Source: Cerrena zonata (lineage: Eukaryota; Basidiomycota; Agaricomycetes; Polyporales; Cerrenaceae). Taken from it: 64,000 nucleotides of DNA. Below, one piece after another: positions 33,401 to 47,085 of the stretch (position 1 is the stretch's first letter; every line of letters begins with the position of its first letter). Both the position numbers and the translations under genes were made by a program. Below the pieces are notes generated by a model. The model worked only from the letters and a program-made list of their open reading frames with translations, did no database searches and was not told where the DNA came from. The stretch spans positions 992,001-1,056,000 of the forward strand of contig JASBNA010000010.1 of NCBI GenBank assembly GCA_038087015.1, given 5' to 3'.

Positions 33401-36189
33401 ACGACTCGAACCAATTCTCCACAGCATCTGGCGGAACGTGTTCAGCGACATTGTCTTCCTGAGACAATACTTCCAAGGTACTTGCCATTCAATAGTAACG
33501 CTGGTAACATCCATTTTTCCAGCACATCTATAACGTCCGCACCACAGCTTGACGGTGATGCGAGTCCGGGGTCGAAAACTCGATGATATGGAGTTTCTGA
33601 CAGAAAGCAAGACTCCAAGAATTGATCTCAGACGATTTGTCCCCATCCTATTCAGTAAGTTTCCCGTTTAAGACTAACTCGGGCACACTAGGACTCACTA
33701 GTCAAGATGTTCTAGGCTTGCCTCTCTTGTACGAGAACTAGACTTGGGTCCATAGAGGTCCCTAACAATGACCTTGGCACAGCTGTGGAGTCTTTTTTGA
33801 ACCCTCAATAACCGGTTCCTCGAATTCTCGATTCAGTCGAAGGTCATGATTCTAGATGTCCGGTATTGGTGATGAACCGGAATTCGTTCCCGTTCTCCAT
33901 TTTCGAAGACCTTCTTTATCGAAGAAGACGAGTCTCGACCAAGTCGGTACAAACACATTAAACCTCCTTAAACCTGATGGGCACCCCGGGAAGCTCTACA
34001 AGTCCCTTTGTATTAACTTTGGGGTATCATGAAGAAGCGCGGACTGGGACTTGGGGCCACGCCGTGGCCAGAACGAGCACGACAGGTGCGAATCTCGGGC
34101 GAGCTATGCCTGAATGCACATGGTATTCTTGTCTTTGTCCATTGGGCTGGCATCGACTTACTACATGGTCATGGAAAACAGGAAGAAGAGAGCTAAACAA
34201 AGACAAACTCCCTCGGCGCGATTTCTGGCCTGACCGCTCCAGAAGCGGAGGTACAGAACCTACGGACGTCTTTTGTTGGTTGAATGTCAGCCTGGCGTTG
34301 TTGATAACATTCGTTTCTGTTGGGCTTCTCCATTTCCTAAACTCTTTTATATTGAACTCGGTACATATAAACTCAAGAGCTCCGGGTTGTTGCGGATCTC
34401 TGTGCAAGAAGCTTCAAAGTTTCACGATTCCACGCCCACGAACATACTTGGTGTCATTTTTATGCCAAAGAAACTCCATCAAATTCCCCTGTGGCAAGTA
34501 GTTCCTTGCTTCCTTGTTAATCTGACGTCATTGAATACGCACATAGTACCATAGTGGGAGATCATGCAACCAGATGCCGATGAGCCTGTGAGACCTCCGG
34601 AGGTTTTGCTCATGTTTCTACCACCCACCAAGACTGCATAGGACATACGTATCCCATATATGACTACGGAGAAGAGTCATAGTGGCGTTGTATAGAAAAA
34701 AAACTTCGCGTTTAAGGTGAGTCGAGGTCACTTGTATCGTTCGTCTCTGATGAAGTGTTGTGCTAATTGTATACAGGCGGTCTCAGTACTATTACAACGT
34801 TGTCAACACGTTCTCTATGAGACATAATTATCGGTACGATCCTCCCGTTTGTTGTATAATATCTATCACTCCGCCAGCGCGCGAACAGAACATGCCAAGA
34901 AAGGTATGGTGCGTTTGCGCCCTGTGCGTCGTCGATCTCCCGTCTGTCTATGCATTGTCTATCTCCGTGAACGGAGTTTCCGAATTAGTCAAAGCCACAA
35001 ATCCATCTTCTTCACTTTCCAAATATCGCTCAAATTCCCTTCCAGACTTGGTTCATAAATCACAATGCTCATAACTCTTTATCATCCCCCCGGAAATTAC
35101 TTGTTGTTTTATATTATCCAGGTTCATGATAATCATCGTCAATCACCAGTTGATTCGTCTTACTAGAAATTTACTGGAAGGAGCACACCACCGTTTACGA
35201 CATCGCGAGAGAGAGCTCTCTACCATATCCGGCTCCTATGAACTACCGGATCTCCAATGGACGACCCTGCACAAAAGGCGCGATCCTCTCCCATGAACTC
35301 AACCGGATCCGCATGGCTCCTGGCCTCTTTCAATTTTTTCACTCATACGGCGTGCATACACCCACATACAAAGCAAAGAAAGATCTCCGAAAAACTCCCT
35401 TGCGTTTTTTACGTGTAACCGATCATTCCGCAACAGCCTCACCCACTCACTATCCGTGCAATCTCTGGCCATCTTTACTATCTCGCAATCACCCCCGCCC
35501 TGAGTACTGCGTGTACACTTATAGAAACACGATCGGGCTCAGATGGAGAGTAGGGATAACATGATCAGAAGACAGGAAATTCGAAGCTTTGTTACGACAG
35601 GGTCTCATTAGCGTTCTTCTTGGGGACTACGGGAGGTAGATCCGTGCTTTATCCAGCCTGGTGTAACGTACCGTGTACTGACTCACGCAGATCTCCTTGT
35701 AGCTTGAGCCACTTAGGGCATGCCTCCCGATTCCGCTCTTACGTTTTGGTGAAGAGAAGTCCCAGATGCACCGGTTTGGCTGGGGAATACATCCCGAAAT
35801 GACGGGCTCCGATCGCAAGTCGCTTCTGCATGTACCAATCATCGTTTGAATATATGCTATTGACGAGTCACAGTATAGTTCCCTTTTGTTCTCGTCGACT
35901 TCTCCGGTCAACGTACACACCATCCCTGCTTGGAATGTTTTGTACGTTTGTTCTCTTCCGGGAGCCTTCCACCGAACGATACAGCCTCAATAGAAAATAC
36001 TAAGCCAACTTGTGGCGTATTTAACCTTTCATAATAAATTCGGGTTTTTTGTTTCCGAAAGGAGTGCAAGATAGGCGAATACGATCATGCATCACGTTTA
36101 TCCCTAGCAACAACAACAATACGATCCTCGCAGCCTCAGCTTGAGATGTTCCTGGACAAGTTCTCGATCCCAGCGTCCCGTCATAGTGC

Positions 36190-36215
36190 GAGTGATCACT
36201 GAGTACTGATCACTC
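36190..36215. repeat. Perfect 9-bp inverted repeat with 8-base loop
   Basis: GAGTGATCA is followed after eight bases (CTGAGTAC) by its exact reverse complement TGATCACTC. It could be a protein-binding palindrome or a small hairpin. It sits in gene-poor DNA with no gene close enough to assign a role. Confidence 0.6.
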
Positions 36216-38729
36216 ATTTACCACCTGGGTTTATCCCTTCGACCAATGACGGACGATTGGGCATAATATTCCAAGGAATGATTTGTAATTTCTTGAGGCT
36301 GCTTTCGACTTAAAATAATATGATCGTGCAACCCAAAGACCAGAAATCGTCGGCCAATGCCATTATGTGCCTCTCGCCTGAGGCCTCTGATGGACTCGGG
36401 CTCAGGGATATATACAGTCCGTATATTTATCTCATCTCCAAGTACTAACAAAGGAGGAATTTACAATATCCCCGACTCCCGACGGTACCAATTCAATTGA
36501 ATTGGCAAAAGCCCCAGCTCTCACTCATCCCATCACCCAGTAATCTCAAGCTCAAAAAAAAAACAGAATCGTGAATTGATCATCGACATTATGATCTGTT
36601 ACTGATCGTACTAAGTGTTTCCAAGAGGGTGGGTATAAACGATTCAACCAGCCCGTTGTTGTGCACCATATGCGTCGGTATCCATCTGGAAACGGGTTGA
36701 GAGAGCTGCCAGTGAGAGAAAGTCAGGAACGGAACAACCCCGCGCGGAAGCATCTCACCAGCGTCGATCTTGTAATCTTGATCGGACATCGCCTCTCTCC
36801 TCGAGCCAATGATATCAGGAGATAACAGATAGTGCAGTCTAGTGCCGTACGGAATTCTAGTTGTAACATACCATGGGTTGTAGCGCTACCGTTAGGTCGA
36901 CTTGGAAGCGATCGTGTTTGACATGATGCATCGATAGCCTCAGGATCGATACCCAGGGTTCACGTACACTGCCTCCAAGTCGTCCGACTACTTCCGAGTC
37001 TCAGGCTACAGATTCTCGAGATGTTTATGATGCCGAGTGGTCGAATGGACCAGTGACGACGGGAATGACGAGGATCGACTGGTGAGTGATTATAACATGC
37101 CATTCGAACGTGATTTCTGAGTTTGAACCCTCCCAAACTCTCGAATGGAGGAACATTCAAGCTTGACATTTTCGGGAACTAGTGTGGGCTGCGTCGACAT
37201 GGTGAGCTTTGAAGCTTAGGTCCTAACATCGTCATCCTACTAGGCGTCTTCTGGCATCCAGGCGTCCTACTAGTACTAGTCCTGGTCTAACATCTCTAGA
37301 GTCGATCGTGATCATTTCCGAGTCGCGATTATGATCAGCCAGTAAAAAAACGTGGCAAGGGGGAGAGTCGTCAACTCGCACTGCATGTCAACCTACAACT
37401 TGGTCATAAAAGCTGCATGAGGCTCTCAACGTTGCACAAAGTTATCCTGATCGTCCATATAGGAATATATTTGAACCTTAATATAATAATATATGGCATT
37501 CATATATTCATATCTCGGTCCCCTTAAGGTCTGACACCTAACGATCGTAAAAGCAACTCGAACAAAGCACCTTCCACATTCATCTCAAGACTCAAATGGG
37601 GGAACGTATGGTCCATCATCTCCAGTGGCACGGAACCACTTCTTTCCCGAACTAAAAACGCATCATGCAGATCCACTCAAGACTCTTGGACCTAAAGTAG
37701 CAGTCCAAAGCCTTAAGCTTCTCCTTGTGAAAAAGCAAAAAGCGCTACCGTACGCGTCGTGACTTGGTGAAATGAGGTTCTACTGCTTTTCGTTTATGTC
37801 AAAACGTAAGGTAACCCTAAATCATAACTTTGTCCCTTCTTTTTCGGATTATGTCGTTCATTCGTCAAGGGTTCCGGTCGCGTGCCAGTCTGTGTGAGTG
37901 ATGAGATTCAGAAGACGGTCCCGGCTTGAACGTGATAAACCGAGGAATCGAGGACCGAAGGCCGAGTAACGGGAAGAACGGAACAGGGTTAGTTCGAGTG
38001 AGAATAGGCTTGGGACACTGTGAGATTATATGAGATTGGGGATGGGGATGGAAAGACGAGGGTGGGGTATGGATGTGGAGAAAAGCTGGTATATATATAT
38101 TTATGTTTTTGATACACTACTGGGGGTGGGTTACTAAGTCTAATGATGGTTAAAAAAAAGAAAAAGGGTGTTATCGAGGTAGTACAGATGAGACCTAACA
38201 TCAAGAACCATGAAAAGAGAAAAAGTTACCCGGATTTGAGACTACGTAATTATTGGAGAGGAAATCGGGGGGTCGTGACGGTATCGTGAAGCTGGATATG
38301 TCTATAGTACACATGATGGGATGATGGAATGGAATAGGAAGGGAAGACAATAACGGATCATGATTGGTCAAGCACGAGAGAGAGAAATAACGGGGTTGGA
38401 AAGCAGTTCGACGTAACAACGAGAGAGGGTGATGAGGAGTGAAGAGCGGTGACAATTGGCGAAGGGACGGACACTAAATCGAGATGAGACAACAAGGAAA
38501 AGAGGTACGACCTAACGATGGCGCATGTGTCAGAAACCGAGATCTCCAATGTACGATGCACGAATGAGAGCAAAGCGAGGCAAAGTTCTCACCGGTAGTT
38601 ATTAGTAAGGCCATAAACAGTAATGTCCAACAAACAAACAAACAAAAAAGAAAAAAACGACTGCGACAGCAACATTGCGTCATGCAAGCAATCCGCATGT
38701 CCCAGTCCTACTGATCTTTTGTTTTAGAG

Positions 38730-39645
38730 TTACTTGACGACGACCCGCCTCGTATGCTTCCCCGCACGCCGTCGCTGGTTGTGTGGCATTGGCGTGCGCC
38801 ACGAATCATCAGATTCATCTCGATACTCGTCTCCCATAGGGCCTGGAACGGAATGAGCCCCTACCGGCGGGTGCAAGTGCGGTTGCTGATCCTCCGTTGG
38901 CGAACGAATAGGGTAAGCGGGTCGATGAGAGGGTGGTAATGGGGGCGGTGCCATGGCGGCGCCAGAAGGATGTGAAGCAGGATAAACGGGTTGTACTGCC
39001 AAGGGGACAGGCCCTTGTCGTGTGGTACGAGAGCTTTCATGGGGGAAAGGTGGTGCTTGATGATTACTCCGGATATTAGGTGAAGAGTTGAAGCTACCGC
39101 CGGTAGGTGTGCTTTGCGGGGAGAACTGGGAAGATCTCGAGTTTTGTCGACTAAGATGGGATTTTCCACGATTATCGTCGTTAGGGCTGTGAGGCATGTC
39201 GACCTCGATCTTGACTCGGACGATCTCTTTACCTGCCTGGGCAAAGAAGGCGCGTTCCTCTCGTTGGAAGAACCCACTGGTAGGACCTGAAATGATGTTC
39301 ATGGGAGGTGCAGGCGGGAATAGAGCCATAAGCTCATGTCCTGTAGGTGGGGTAGGCCATATACGAGTAGTGGTGTCACCCCCGCGACGAGTGGTACTCA
39401 AGTCGAGGTCTACATCAGTGGTCAGCGTGTCAGTGACTCGGAAAGATGATATGTATGAAAATGTAGGCACCTCGGATAGATGTCGGGGACATGGGGCGTC
39501 GATTGGCCGACGCTGGTGGTAATAGGTTAACATGGGACTGACCATTCCGCGGAGGAGGGGTGCGGTCGCTGCTAGTGGTGGTGCTGGTACTTGGAGACGG
39601 CGACTCGACGACAGGGCGGAGGTGGTACGAGGAAGCCATGGCCAT
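38730..39645 (-). CDS. Conserved fungal protein, Pro/Ser-rich, function unknown
   Basis: Two exons (39471-39645 and 38730-39409; 61-base GT..AG intron) encode 284 residues. The N-terminus is Ser/Thr/Pro-rich. A short, better ordered block lies around residues 70-130: HELMALFPPAPP, then SGFFQREERAFFAQAGKEIV and RVKIEVDMP. I believe this block is shared by many Agaricomycete proteins without assigned function. The rest is disordered, rich in Pro, Ser, His and Arg, ending in a basic tail (QRRRAGKHTRRVVVK) that could act as a nuclear localisation signal. An alternative start two codons downstream (MASSYHLRP, 39639) is equally good. The gene stands alone, with 6-7 kb of gene-poor DNA on each side. 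Confidence 0.8.
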
Positions 39646-42600
39646 GGGATGGGGAAAGCGTAGGAGGGGGACTGCAGGAAGAAGACGCGCCTTATATACT
39701 GTATGGTCGCTCGCGGAGGCCCAAAGAGGGCAAGATCTAGGATGAGATTGAACGATTGAAGAAAGGTGCCAGGAAGGCGGTGCGCATTACTGGGACATGG
39801 AAATAAGAAGTTCGCTTGCAGTGAGACGTTCCGGTCCGCTGCCAGATAGCGTTTGTTCTCGTCTGTTACGTTATGTGACTGTGAGCGACAGACGGAGAGC
39901 AGGAAGGATAAGGGGGAACGATGGGATGTTCCAATATTGTATTACCTGCAGATTCCAATCGAATCGGGGCTCCAGACGAAGCTGAAGCTGCTCCAATCGC
40001 GATCCACACGCTTGGACGACCCCCACTCGCTTCGACGCCACCGCATCTCTCGCTTGGGTCTGATCTATATGCATCCTGCTGGAATTTCATAACATCGCAG
40101 CGCATACCGATTTGACAGATTGGTGGTGAGAACGAGCAGAGTGCTACCGCTCGGATTTTCGGAATGACGGCGATTGACGCACTGGGGAAAGTGATTCATG
40201 CGGCAAGCAACGAGAGCCATTAATCACCCGCATATCCTCCTTTCGTGACAGTTTCTGCTTCACGATGTTGGCGCACACCCCCAGCCCTCGGGGCCACCCA
40301 TGTCCATATCTTTCCATTTTGATCGCCAGCACCAGGCCAGGAGTCTTGAACCCCGCATCCGATTCTGATCTGCTCTAACCAGGATCTACGGCATCCTAAC
40401 TCGTCCTCTCTCCTGCTTTAGCTTTACAGCCTGCCTCTGTTCCTGTCATTCGCCCCCTCCATTCCAAATGTGTCTATCCTCTCCACGTTTTCTCTCCTTT
40501 CTCTTGCCGGACCTTCCGAGCAATGTCCCACTTGATCAGAAGCAGAAGAGTCATACCAACGACATATGCCGTACGCTTTGCCTCTTCTAGTCTCCCAGCT
40601 CTACCTCGTAGCTCGGGCGATAGAAACCACATATCCGTGTCTTCTCTCGTAGCGTGTACTTATATGGGACCCCCACATGTATAAACCCCCATTTGTCCAT
40701 AAAAGCGTCCGGACATGGCCGCCCGCGACATTGGCATGATACATTGGGACAGGGCAGCAACATCGACGATGATTATCTCCAGCTCGCCGTTGCAGTCGAT
40801 TGCGATCCTGGAAGCACGGATCCTTACCGACGCTGACGTCGACGTCTTACATTCAGGCTGCGTGAGTACAGGAACCTGTCATGACCTCGACTTCTCTATA
40901 CAATCATCGAAATCCCTGCTCTCAAGAGATCCGACGCAGAGACTTCTCATGTCTGGCTACAGGCATGTCATTCTGACCTGTGACATCTGAATGATTCCAG
41001 CAGCCGTAGTGGATCACACATATAGATAGATATGACTCTCCCCTGTCATCTTCGCTCTTCCTGCTTCTCCATTCCGGTCCGCCCGAACTTGATGCCCTGT
41101 CGGAAACTTGTCGCTGTCAGGCCGCAATTGCCAAAGGGGAAAAACGACCGAGCGTCATTGATGGACCCTTTTTCATATGGCAATCCAGACGATGCACTGG
41201 GTGCTTCCGACTGCCACTTATTCTCTTCATTCATCTCGTGTATCAATTGCCAATGGGCAAATCATCTCCATTGTTCGATCGTTCTGCTGTTTTAGCCTCA
41301 CGACACTTTCCTCCTCGGACCTCACTTCCCGGGATGGGCATGGGGCGTACTATCATCCTTACTCTCTTTCTCTTCGCTCAAATCGGACTCGGATCGAACG
41401 TCGACGCTCTTGCCTCGTTGTGACAGTGCACCTCGTCATATCAGCATGTCGTATCTTTCCGAGACATCACCTGGCCGCCCACAAGCCCACTTTCTGGCGG
41501 AGATACTGATCCGTCTGGCAACCACATACCCACTTGGACCTCGCTGCTTTCGGATTCATTCCGGCTAGATGGGGTGAAACGCTCATGGGTACTGCAGGAA
41601 CGCAGATGTGGCATACGTGCGTGCACTAGAGGTTCGGATATGGCGAAGCTCCCCCAATTCCTCCCCTTGTGTAGATTCGTCCATTCTGTGCCTGCTTGGT
41701 AGCTCCCCAGATTCATTGAACCTCAGGTTCTTCACACTCGATGTCCTGAACGTTCTGGATTTATGGCCACCTTGGAGCCTAGCTGTCCACGTTAGGGTCT
41801 GGGGCCTTACCTCCACGCCCTGACAAGGAAGACATTCTCTCACAGGTGTTCTCATGAGAAGACGTACATGACAATGGGCACAGACTAAAACAGCACGAAG
41901 CATAAAAGCAGCTATAGGGACGCTCGCTGGAGAGAGAATGCCGGTTATCTCGGCTCTCCCCTTGGGCCCCGGTATCTCAACTGAAATGAACTTGTTCGTC
42001 TCGCGAATCGTCGTCCGCGTCATCCGAATCTTCTTCCCAGGATGCACACTGAACTCTGGCCTCTGCCTCCGACGTGCATTCCCCTTTCGACAACCAGAAC
42101 TTGATGCTTCTCCCCAATGCCTTCTACTTCTCATCCTGTGGCGTTTTACTTCTTTCCACCAGGGCTTTCGAATAGTGCATAGACAGGTCTTCCCGCAACG
42201 AATGTAGACGCAACAACCTAATGAATCATTGGTCCGCGGGCGTCCCACAGCCCTCACCGTACATGTGCGTTTGGAGATTGTCTCGGTGCCGATTGGGTTC
42301 AAGATCGGTTTTGTGACGGCAAGCTTTGGGTGCTCTTTCCTTTTTCTACCCATCCTATTGATACCCTGCATGTTCTCATCATCCAATAGCCACCCTTCTG
42401 GGAAATTTTAGTGTGATCGTTCGCAGGAACAGATGTCGTGTATCTTGGTAATTACGACGTTCCGGTGTACATCATCTGTCTATTTCCCTCGCTTCGTGTG
42501 TTCGATCGTGTTCACAGTGCGAAGTGAAAATGATGAACGTCACTGGCTGTACGGTATATATGAATATATGAATGCATCAATGACAGGATATGTTGTCACG

Positions 42601-45344
42601 CATGCCATCCATGCTCGTTACGCTCATCCTTAGCCTCCTGTCAACGTCATCCGTCTATCCCCCTCGTCTGCCTGTTCTACCTACTATGTAGTCCACCTAT
42701 CCAACTTGACAATCTAACTCCGCCGTTTGCATGGCAACTACAGCCCTTCAGCGGACAACAACGATGCCTTGGGGGCATCAAGTCGGCACACCAACAATAA
42801 CTGTCAACATCCTGTCTCCAGCCGCTGGGCGCAGCAGGATAGAAGTCTTGAGGTGGGACTGAAATGAAGATGGGGATATCCCCCCTTGTCCCTTGTGATC
42901 GATGTCCAGCGCCGATCGTAATAGTATGTCGAACCTCCTACTTACCACCGCCTATCACTGATCATTCCTCCGAAATATGTTTATACCTGTTTTTGCATGT
43001 ATATATGTCCATTAACGCACTCCTTCTCTCTCAAACAAGGTCTTACGACGATCTATCAAACATGGGGTTAATATCGCCAAAGACGATCAATTCGAAATGG
43101 TACTTGTCGGGGCTTTGAAGCCTCGAGGATGGGATTTGGTTTGCTCCGACACAAGCACTAATACATGTTACAAACGGAGAGAACCGTTTCCGTCGGAGAG
43201 AGAGCCATGGTAAGAACCCACGCCTCGGTGTTCTATTGGTATACTACTGTCATCCAACCTTCCATAGCTCACGTTTCTCCTATGGAATGATTGGGTTTCC
43301 ACACCACGTCTTCGACATTTCATAACTAAAAAGCCGCCTTCCTAAAGTGTCCGTCCGTCCAACTTCTCATCCTTCTTGCTCTCTTAGGGCTCGCAGATAC
43401 ACAGGTCCATTCCTAATGATCTCTATACTCCTTTCAGAATCTTTAGAATCTTTGGGAAGAGAGAAGAAGCACGAACCCGGAGGATTGCGGCCGCCGTCGT
43501 CCGTTTCGCTGGCCCTCCCTCTTGCTGGCTGGCTTCGAATTCTTGTGATAGATGGGGAACTGCAGAATCAGACTCGAAAAGTGTTTCCAGACGTCTCTCA
43601 CACTCTCTGCGCTTCAGAGAGTGTTTCTGACTGAGACTGGTAGCGTCTTATGTCTTGATGTGGGTCCCATTATACCCGATGTCGATATGTGGTTGATTCC
43701 AGCTAATGTCATCTATGCATCTATGCATCTATGTCTGGGACCGTTTAACACCGGTCGGTGTTCTTTCCACTGACATGGGCGTGACAAAGACTAGGACCCC
43801 TTAACGTGAGTCATCGAAACGACAGGGTTCGCAAGGATTCAATGTGTACTGTCATCTTAAGCCTTGGCGTTGCCTGGAAGGTGTAGTCACCTACCCCGCT
43901 ACGGCATGGGCTTCCTTATTTTCTAACAATTCATATCGGTCACCTCATTCATATCTTGCCATGTAAACATCATGTATCGTACATGTACATGTCCCGACCG
44001 GAGGACCTCATACCACTCCGATACACCTACTACGCTCCGGTGAATAACCGCGTCTGTTAGGGGGGGTTCTGATTCATCAACTCACTACTCCCCCTTCCAT
44101 ATTTAGGTTCTCGTATATTTATATTGAAGAATTGTTAGGTTCTTGGAATATTGAAGAATTATCGCGGTCGTCTTTCTTCGATCGTCTATCGCTCCCTATC
44201 TTCCTTCGGTGTTCGGGTTTCAATGGGTCCTGGCAAAGGTGCGATCATCAGTGTCCCCATATATCCTCCAATTTGAAAATGTTCGGAGCTGCTGTTTCAC
44301 TTGTTGGGGTAGTCTGTTCCCGTTTGGGTGGTATGGGTGCCTATGATTGAGGTACTGAGTACTGAATACCGTTCCTGTATCAGGATTCAGGACATCATCT
44401 GTTGTCAGCTATAGCACGCCGGCGGCTTCTCACTTTTTTTCAAATAGGAGACTTTCTCAACATTTTGGAAGCAAAGATTGATATATTTCTCAAGGACGAC
44501 CAACCCTTGGCCAATTTAATTCCCTGGAGTATCGACGAGTTACTACACCACGACGTACCCTGTTCTACATCTCCAGAATCAGATAGGGATATCAGCGTCT
44601 CGATCTACATCTACCTCATCAATAGAAATGCGTATTCTTAGCATCTCTACCACCGGTCAATTTCACTCCCTCAGGACCCAATCGCATCCATTTAATTGGC
44701 CCTGCCTCGTGTCCCAAACCCGTTCCTTGCATCTTCTATCTACAGAATACGATTGGAGCTTGATGGATGCTGGGGCCAGTGATACAGTTCAATTTCCCGG
44801 AAAACGGGTCGTTGCGTTTGACGCAGCCCATCATGTCGTACTTGCTACAACTTCTGATCCATGCCCTCCAAGTGATGGTCTGATTCGGACAGGGCGTCGA
44901 AGGTCGTCATTTGCATGATTCGGTTTAATCCATTTGGACTTGGGGGTGGTAGCGCGGTGGCCTGCTGGTTTGTGTCTCTCTGCTGCCTTTCATGCATCAT
45001 AACCAGGTAAAATGGGGCGCGGCCGTCTTTTCATTTTTGTTAATATAACGCAGCCTTGATCGTGTTCGGTGGTGCTCGTATTTGGTCTCACCGTCGGCTT
45101 CTTCACATTTAATGAGAAGTCGCTCAGTTCCTAGGTTATTACTCCATCTCTCCTAGGTATTACTCCATTCTATCCGATGCGATTCGGAGCCCGGTAAGGC
45201 ATATATGATGGCTGTTTATCATAGTGCTATCCCCATTACATCCAGACATTTCAAGTTTACCTCAAGCTCCATCGTGTACCTACGCGTCCAACACAGTTCT
45301 ATTATCATTGTTCACTCCGTGCTGCGCCTGGTCGTTCACCAATA

Positions 45345-45365
45345 AATATTGAATATTGAATATTG
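45345..45365. repeat. Three tandem copies of AATATTG
   Basis: Three adjacent perfect 7-base units. This is a short microsatellite-like repeat in gene-poor DNA. Confidence 0.8.
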
Positions 45366-45466
45366 ATTGCCCACTTTGTCAACGTGTTCCTGATTGTGAT
45401 CAGCATAGTAAATGAATGCCTTCAAACGCAGGTATGACAATTATGCTCCCGCATAGGCTTCAGGAA

Positions 45467-45496
45467 AGCGACATGGAGCGACATGGAGCGACATGG
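45467..45496. repeat. Three tandem copies of a 10-base unit
   Basis: AGCGACATGG occurs three times in a row without mismatch. The 10-base period equals about one helical turn, so identical faces are presented three times. No function is known. Confidence 0.85.
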
Positions 45497-47085
45497 CTAT
45501 CTCTTTACATTACACCACGCCTCTCGTCAATTTCTTCATGTCCCGAAACCTTCTCGGGGAAGCTCCAATAGTATTTCTATACCTATATACTGTCAACAGA
45601 TTACCATATTCAAAACGGGAGCGTTCGATACGTCTCCCAGCGCGATGTCAGAGCCTCGCGCCATGATATGATCCTCGCGCCGATATAAACAGTCTGAGTT
45701 GAATTCAAAAGCAGCTTGTCAACTCCCCGGCTAGTCGAACAGCTTGATCGACATGTTAGTAATGGGAATAATGAAGGTCCTGAAAGTAATTTAACCACGG
45801 CTTCTGATGATCCCGTCCCCCCTCCCCTTCGGTCGGAGTGAGGTAAGGAAGCGTCGACTATTCTCGTCCGTTTTCCGTCGCGTCCGCACGTCCCGATTGC
45901 CCGCAGGTGTTCGTTATCCCTTAGTCGGTAAATAAATCTCGTCCCACTCGTGTAATGGACGGCTAATGGGAAGATTTCATTTTGGGGGTTGACGTCACGC
46001 TGAGAAAAAAAAATTAGCGAGACCTTCTCGATGGAAAAAAACGTCGATCTCTCTGGAAATCGTGGTATGTTTTTCATTCGTTGGGACAGAATCAATCGGA
46101 TTCGCATAATTTCGCAGCTTTCATAAGAAGTTCTGTCAATGCCGTGGACGCGTGCCATTAGAAGATAGATATCTGAGCAAGAGATGAAGCCCACAACCCG
46201 ATCCCGTACTCCGTTAGCCCGAAAGAATAAGAAGACGACTCCGGCGTCTATGATAGGAAGGAATTTTCTTCTTCTATGGGAGAAATGACTGGATCAATGA
46301 GGACTTCTCGTACGTGTTTCTACGTACAATTTAATATGTGACCGGGAGGCGAGAAGAAGCATGTTGCTCATGGTAGCGTTCACATTAAAAAAGAAGGGAG
46401 TGCGTCGCCCGGCGATGCGTCATGCCATCCGTTCACGCTCACACCTGGTTTTCATTCTTGACCTTCTTCGAGAGCCTAAGATCATATCAGGGAGTTTAAG
46501 AGTTGATAGCATGTAATGAAGCCCGCGTCCAGATACCGTTCCCTCGAGGCTTGTAGTAGAAATCGAACTTCGAGAGACAATCACGCTCTCGGACCTTTGG
46601 TCACGCGCGTAGGACGGTTATCCAATCCCTCACAGGAAAGAGACCGTTTCTCTATTGATTTGCCTGGCGGAACCATTTACGGTGTATTGAACGTCGCAAT
46701 TGAAAAGTGGTATACACTTTATCCATGGGTATTGTACATCGTGCACAATGTAGTACAGGAGACGGAGCGCTTGGGGAAAAGATAGGAAGAGGACGATCCC
46801 TTTGCGGACGAAACCGAACGCCTGGTCGGTCAGAAGACCGCAAACTATGGGTATCATCGCGGACAGAGCATCTAAGGAATGAGGTAAGTTGTCGTTCAGG
46901 GACCAATCATCGGTTTACTCATATATCTGCGCAAGAATTGTTCGACTCACCTGAATAGCAAGCGAACGCGGATATCCAGGTAAACGCTTTGCCACTGAAT
47001 AAGTGACATGCGCCTCATGGACACCGCGGAATAACAAGAAGAGCTGAACCTTCTTTCTCGTGTCCACCCAAGGCAAGGCTGACGA

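Larger units (their letters stand above)
32279..38729. other. 6.4 kb gene-poor interval
   Basis: Many frames of 60-200 codons overlap on both strands, none with a domain I recognise. Part of it (32.8-34.5 kb) may hold a decayed minus-strand gene and is listed separately. 36.0-38.7 kb is A-rich and purine-rich on the plus strand, with short homopolymers (for example A tracts at 36547-36557 and 38152-38160). That part contains no convincing frame, apart from GA-rich sequence downstream of the next minus-strand gene. Confidence 0.4.
39646..47085. other. 7.4 kb gene-poor interval, pyrimidine-rich plus strand
   Basis: No gene could be supported. The plus strand is rich in C and T over long stretches (40.4-45.0 kb), giving many open frames of 60-110 codons on the plus strand and one of 267 codons on the minus strand (41583-42386). 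None has recognisable domains. The left end is the promoter region of the minus-strand gene ending at 39645. Small tandem repeats occur at 43710-43735 (ATCTATGC units), 45345-45365 and 45467-45496. A long untranslated leader or non-coding transcript is possible but not shown. Confidence 0.4.

Noticed and set aside
32805..33401. 198-codon plus-strand open frame
   Set aside because: Rich in Cys, Trp, His and Phe, with no domain. The minus strand of the same DNA reads more like protein.
41583..42386. 267-codon minus-strand open frame
   Set aside because: Composition is rich in Arg, Cys and Ser like a shadow of pyrimidine-rich DNA. No domain, no introns in an intron-rich genome, and opposite-strand frames are also open.
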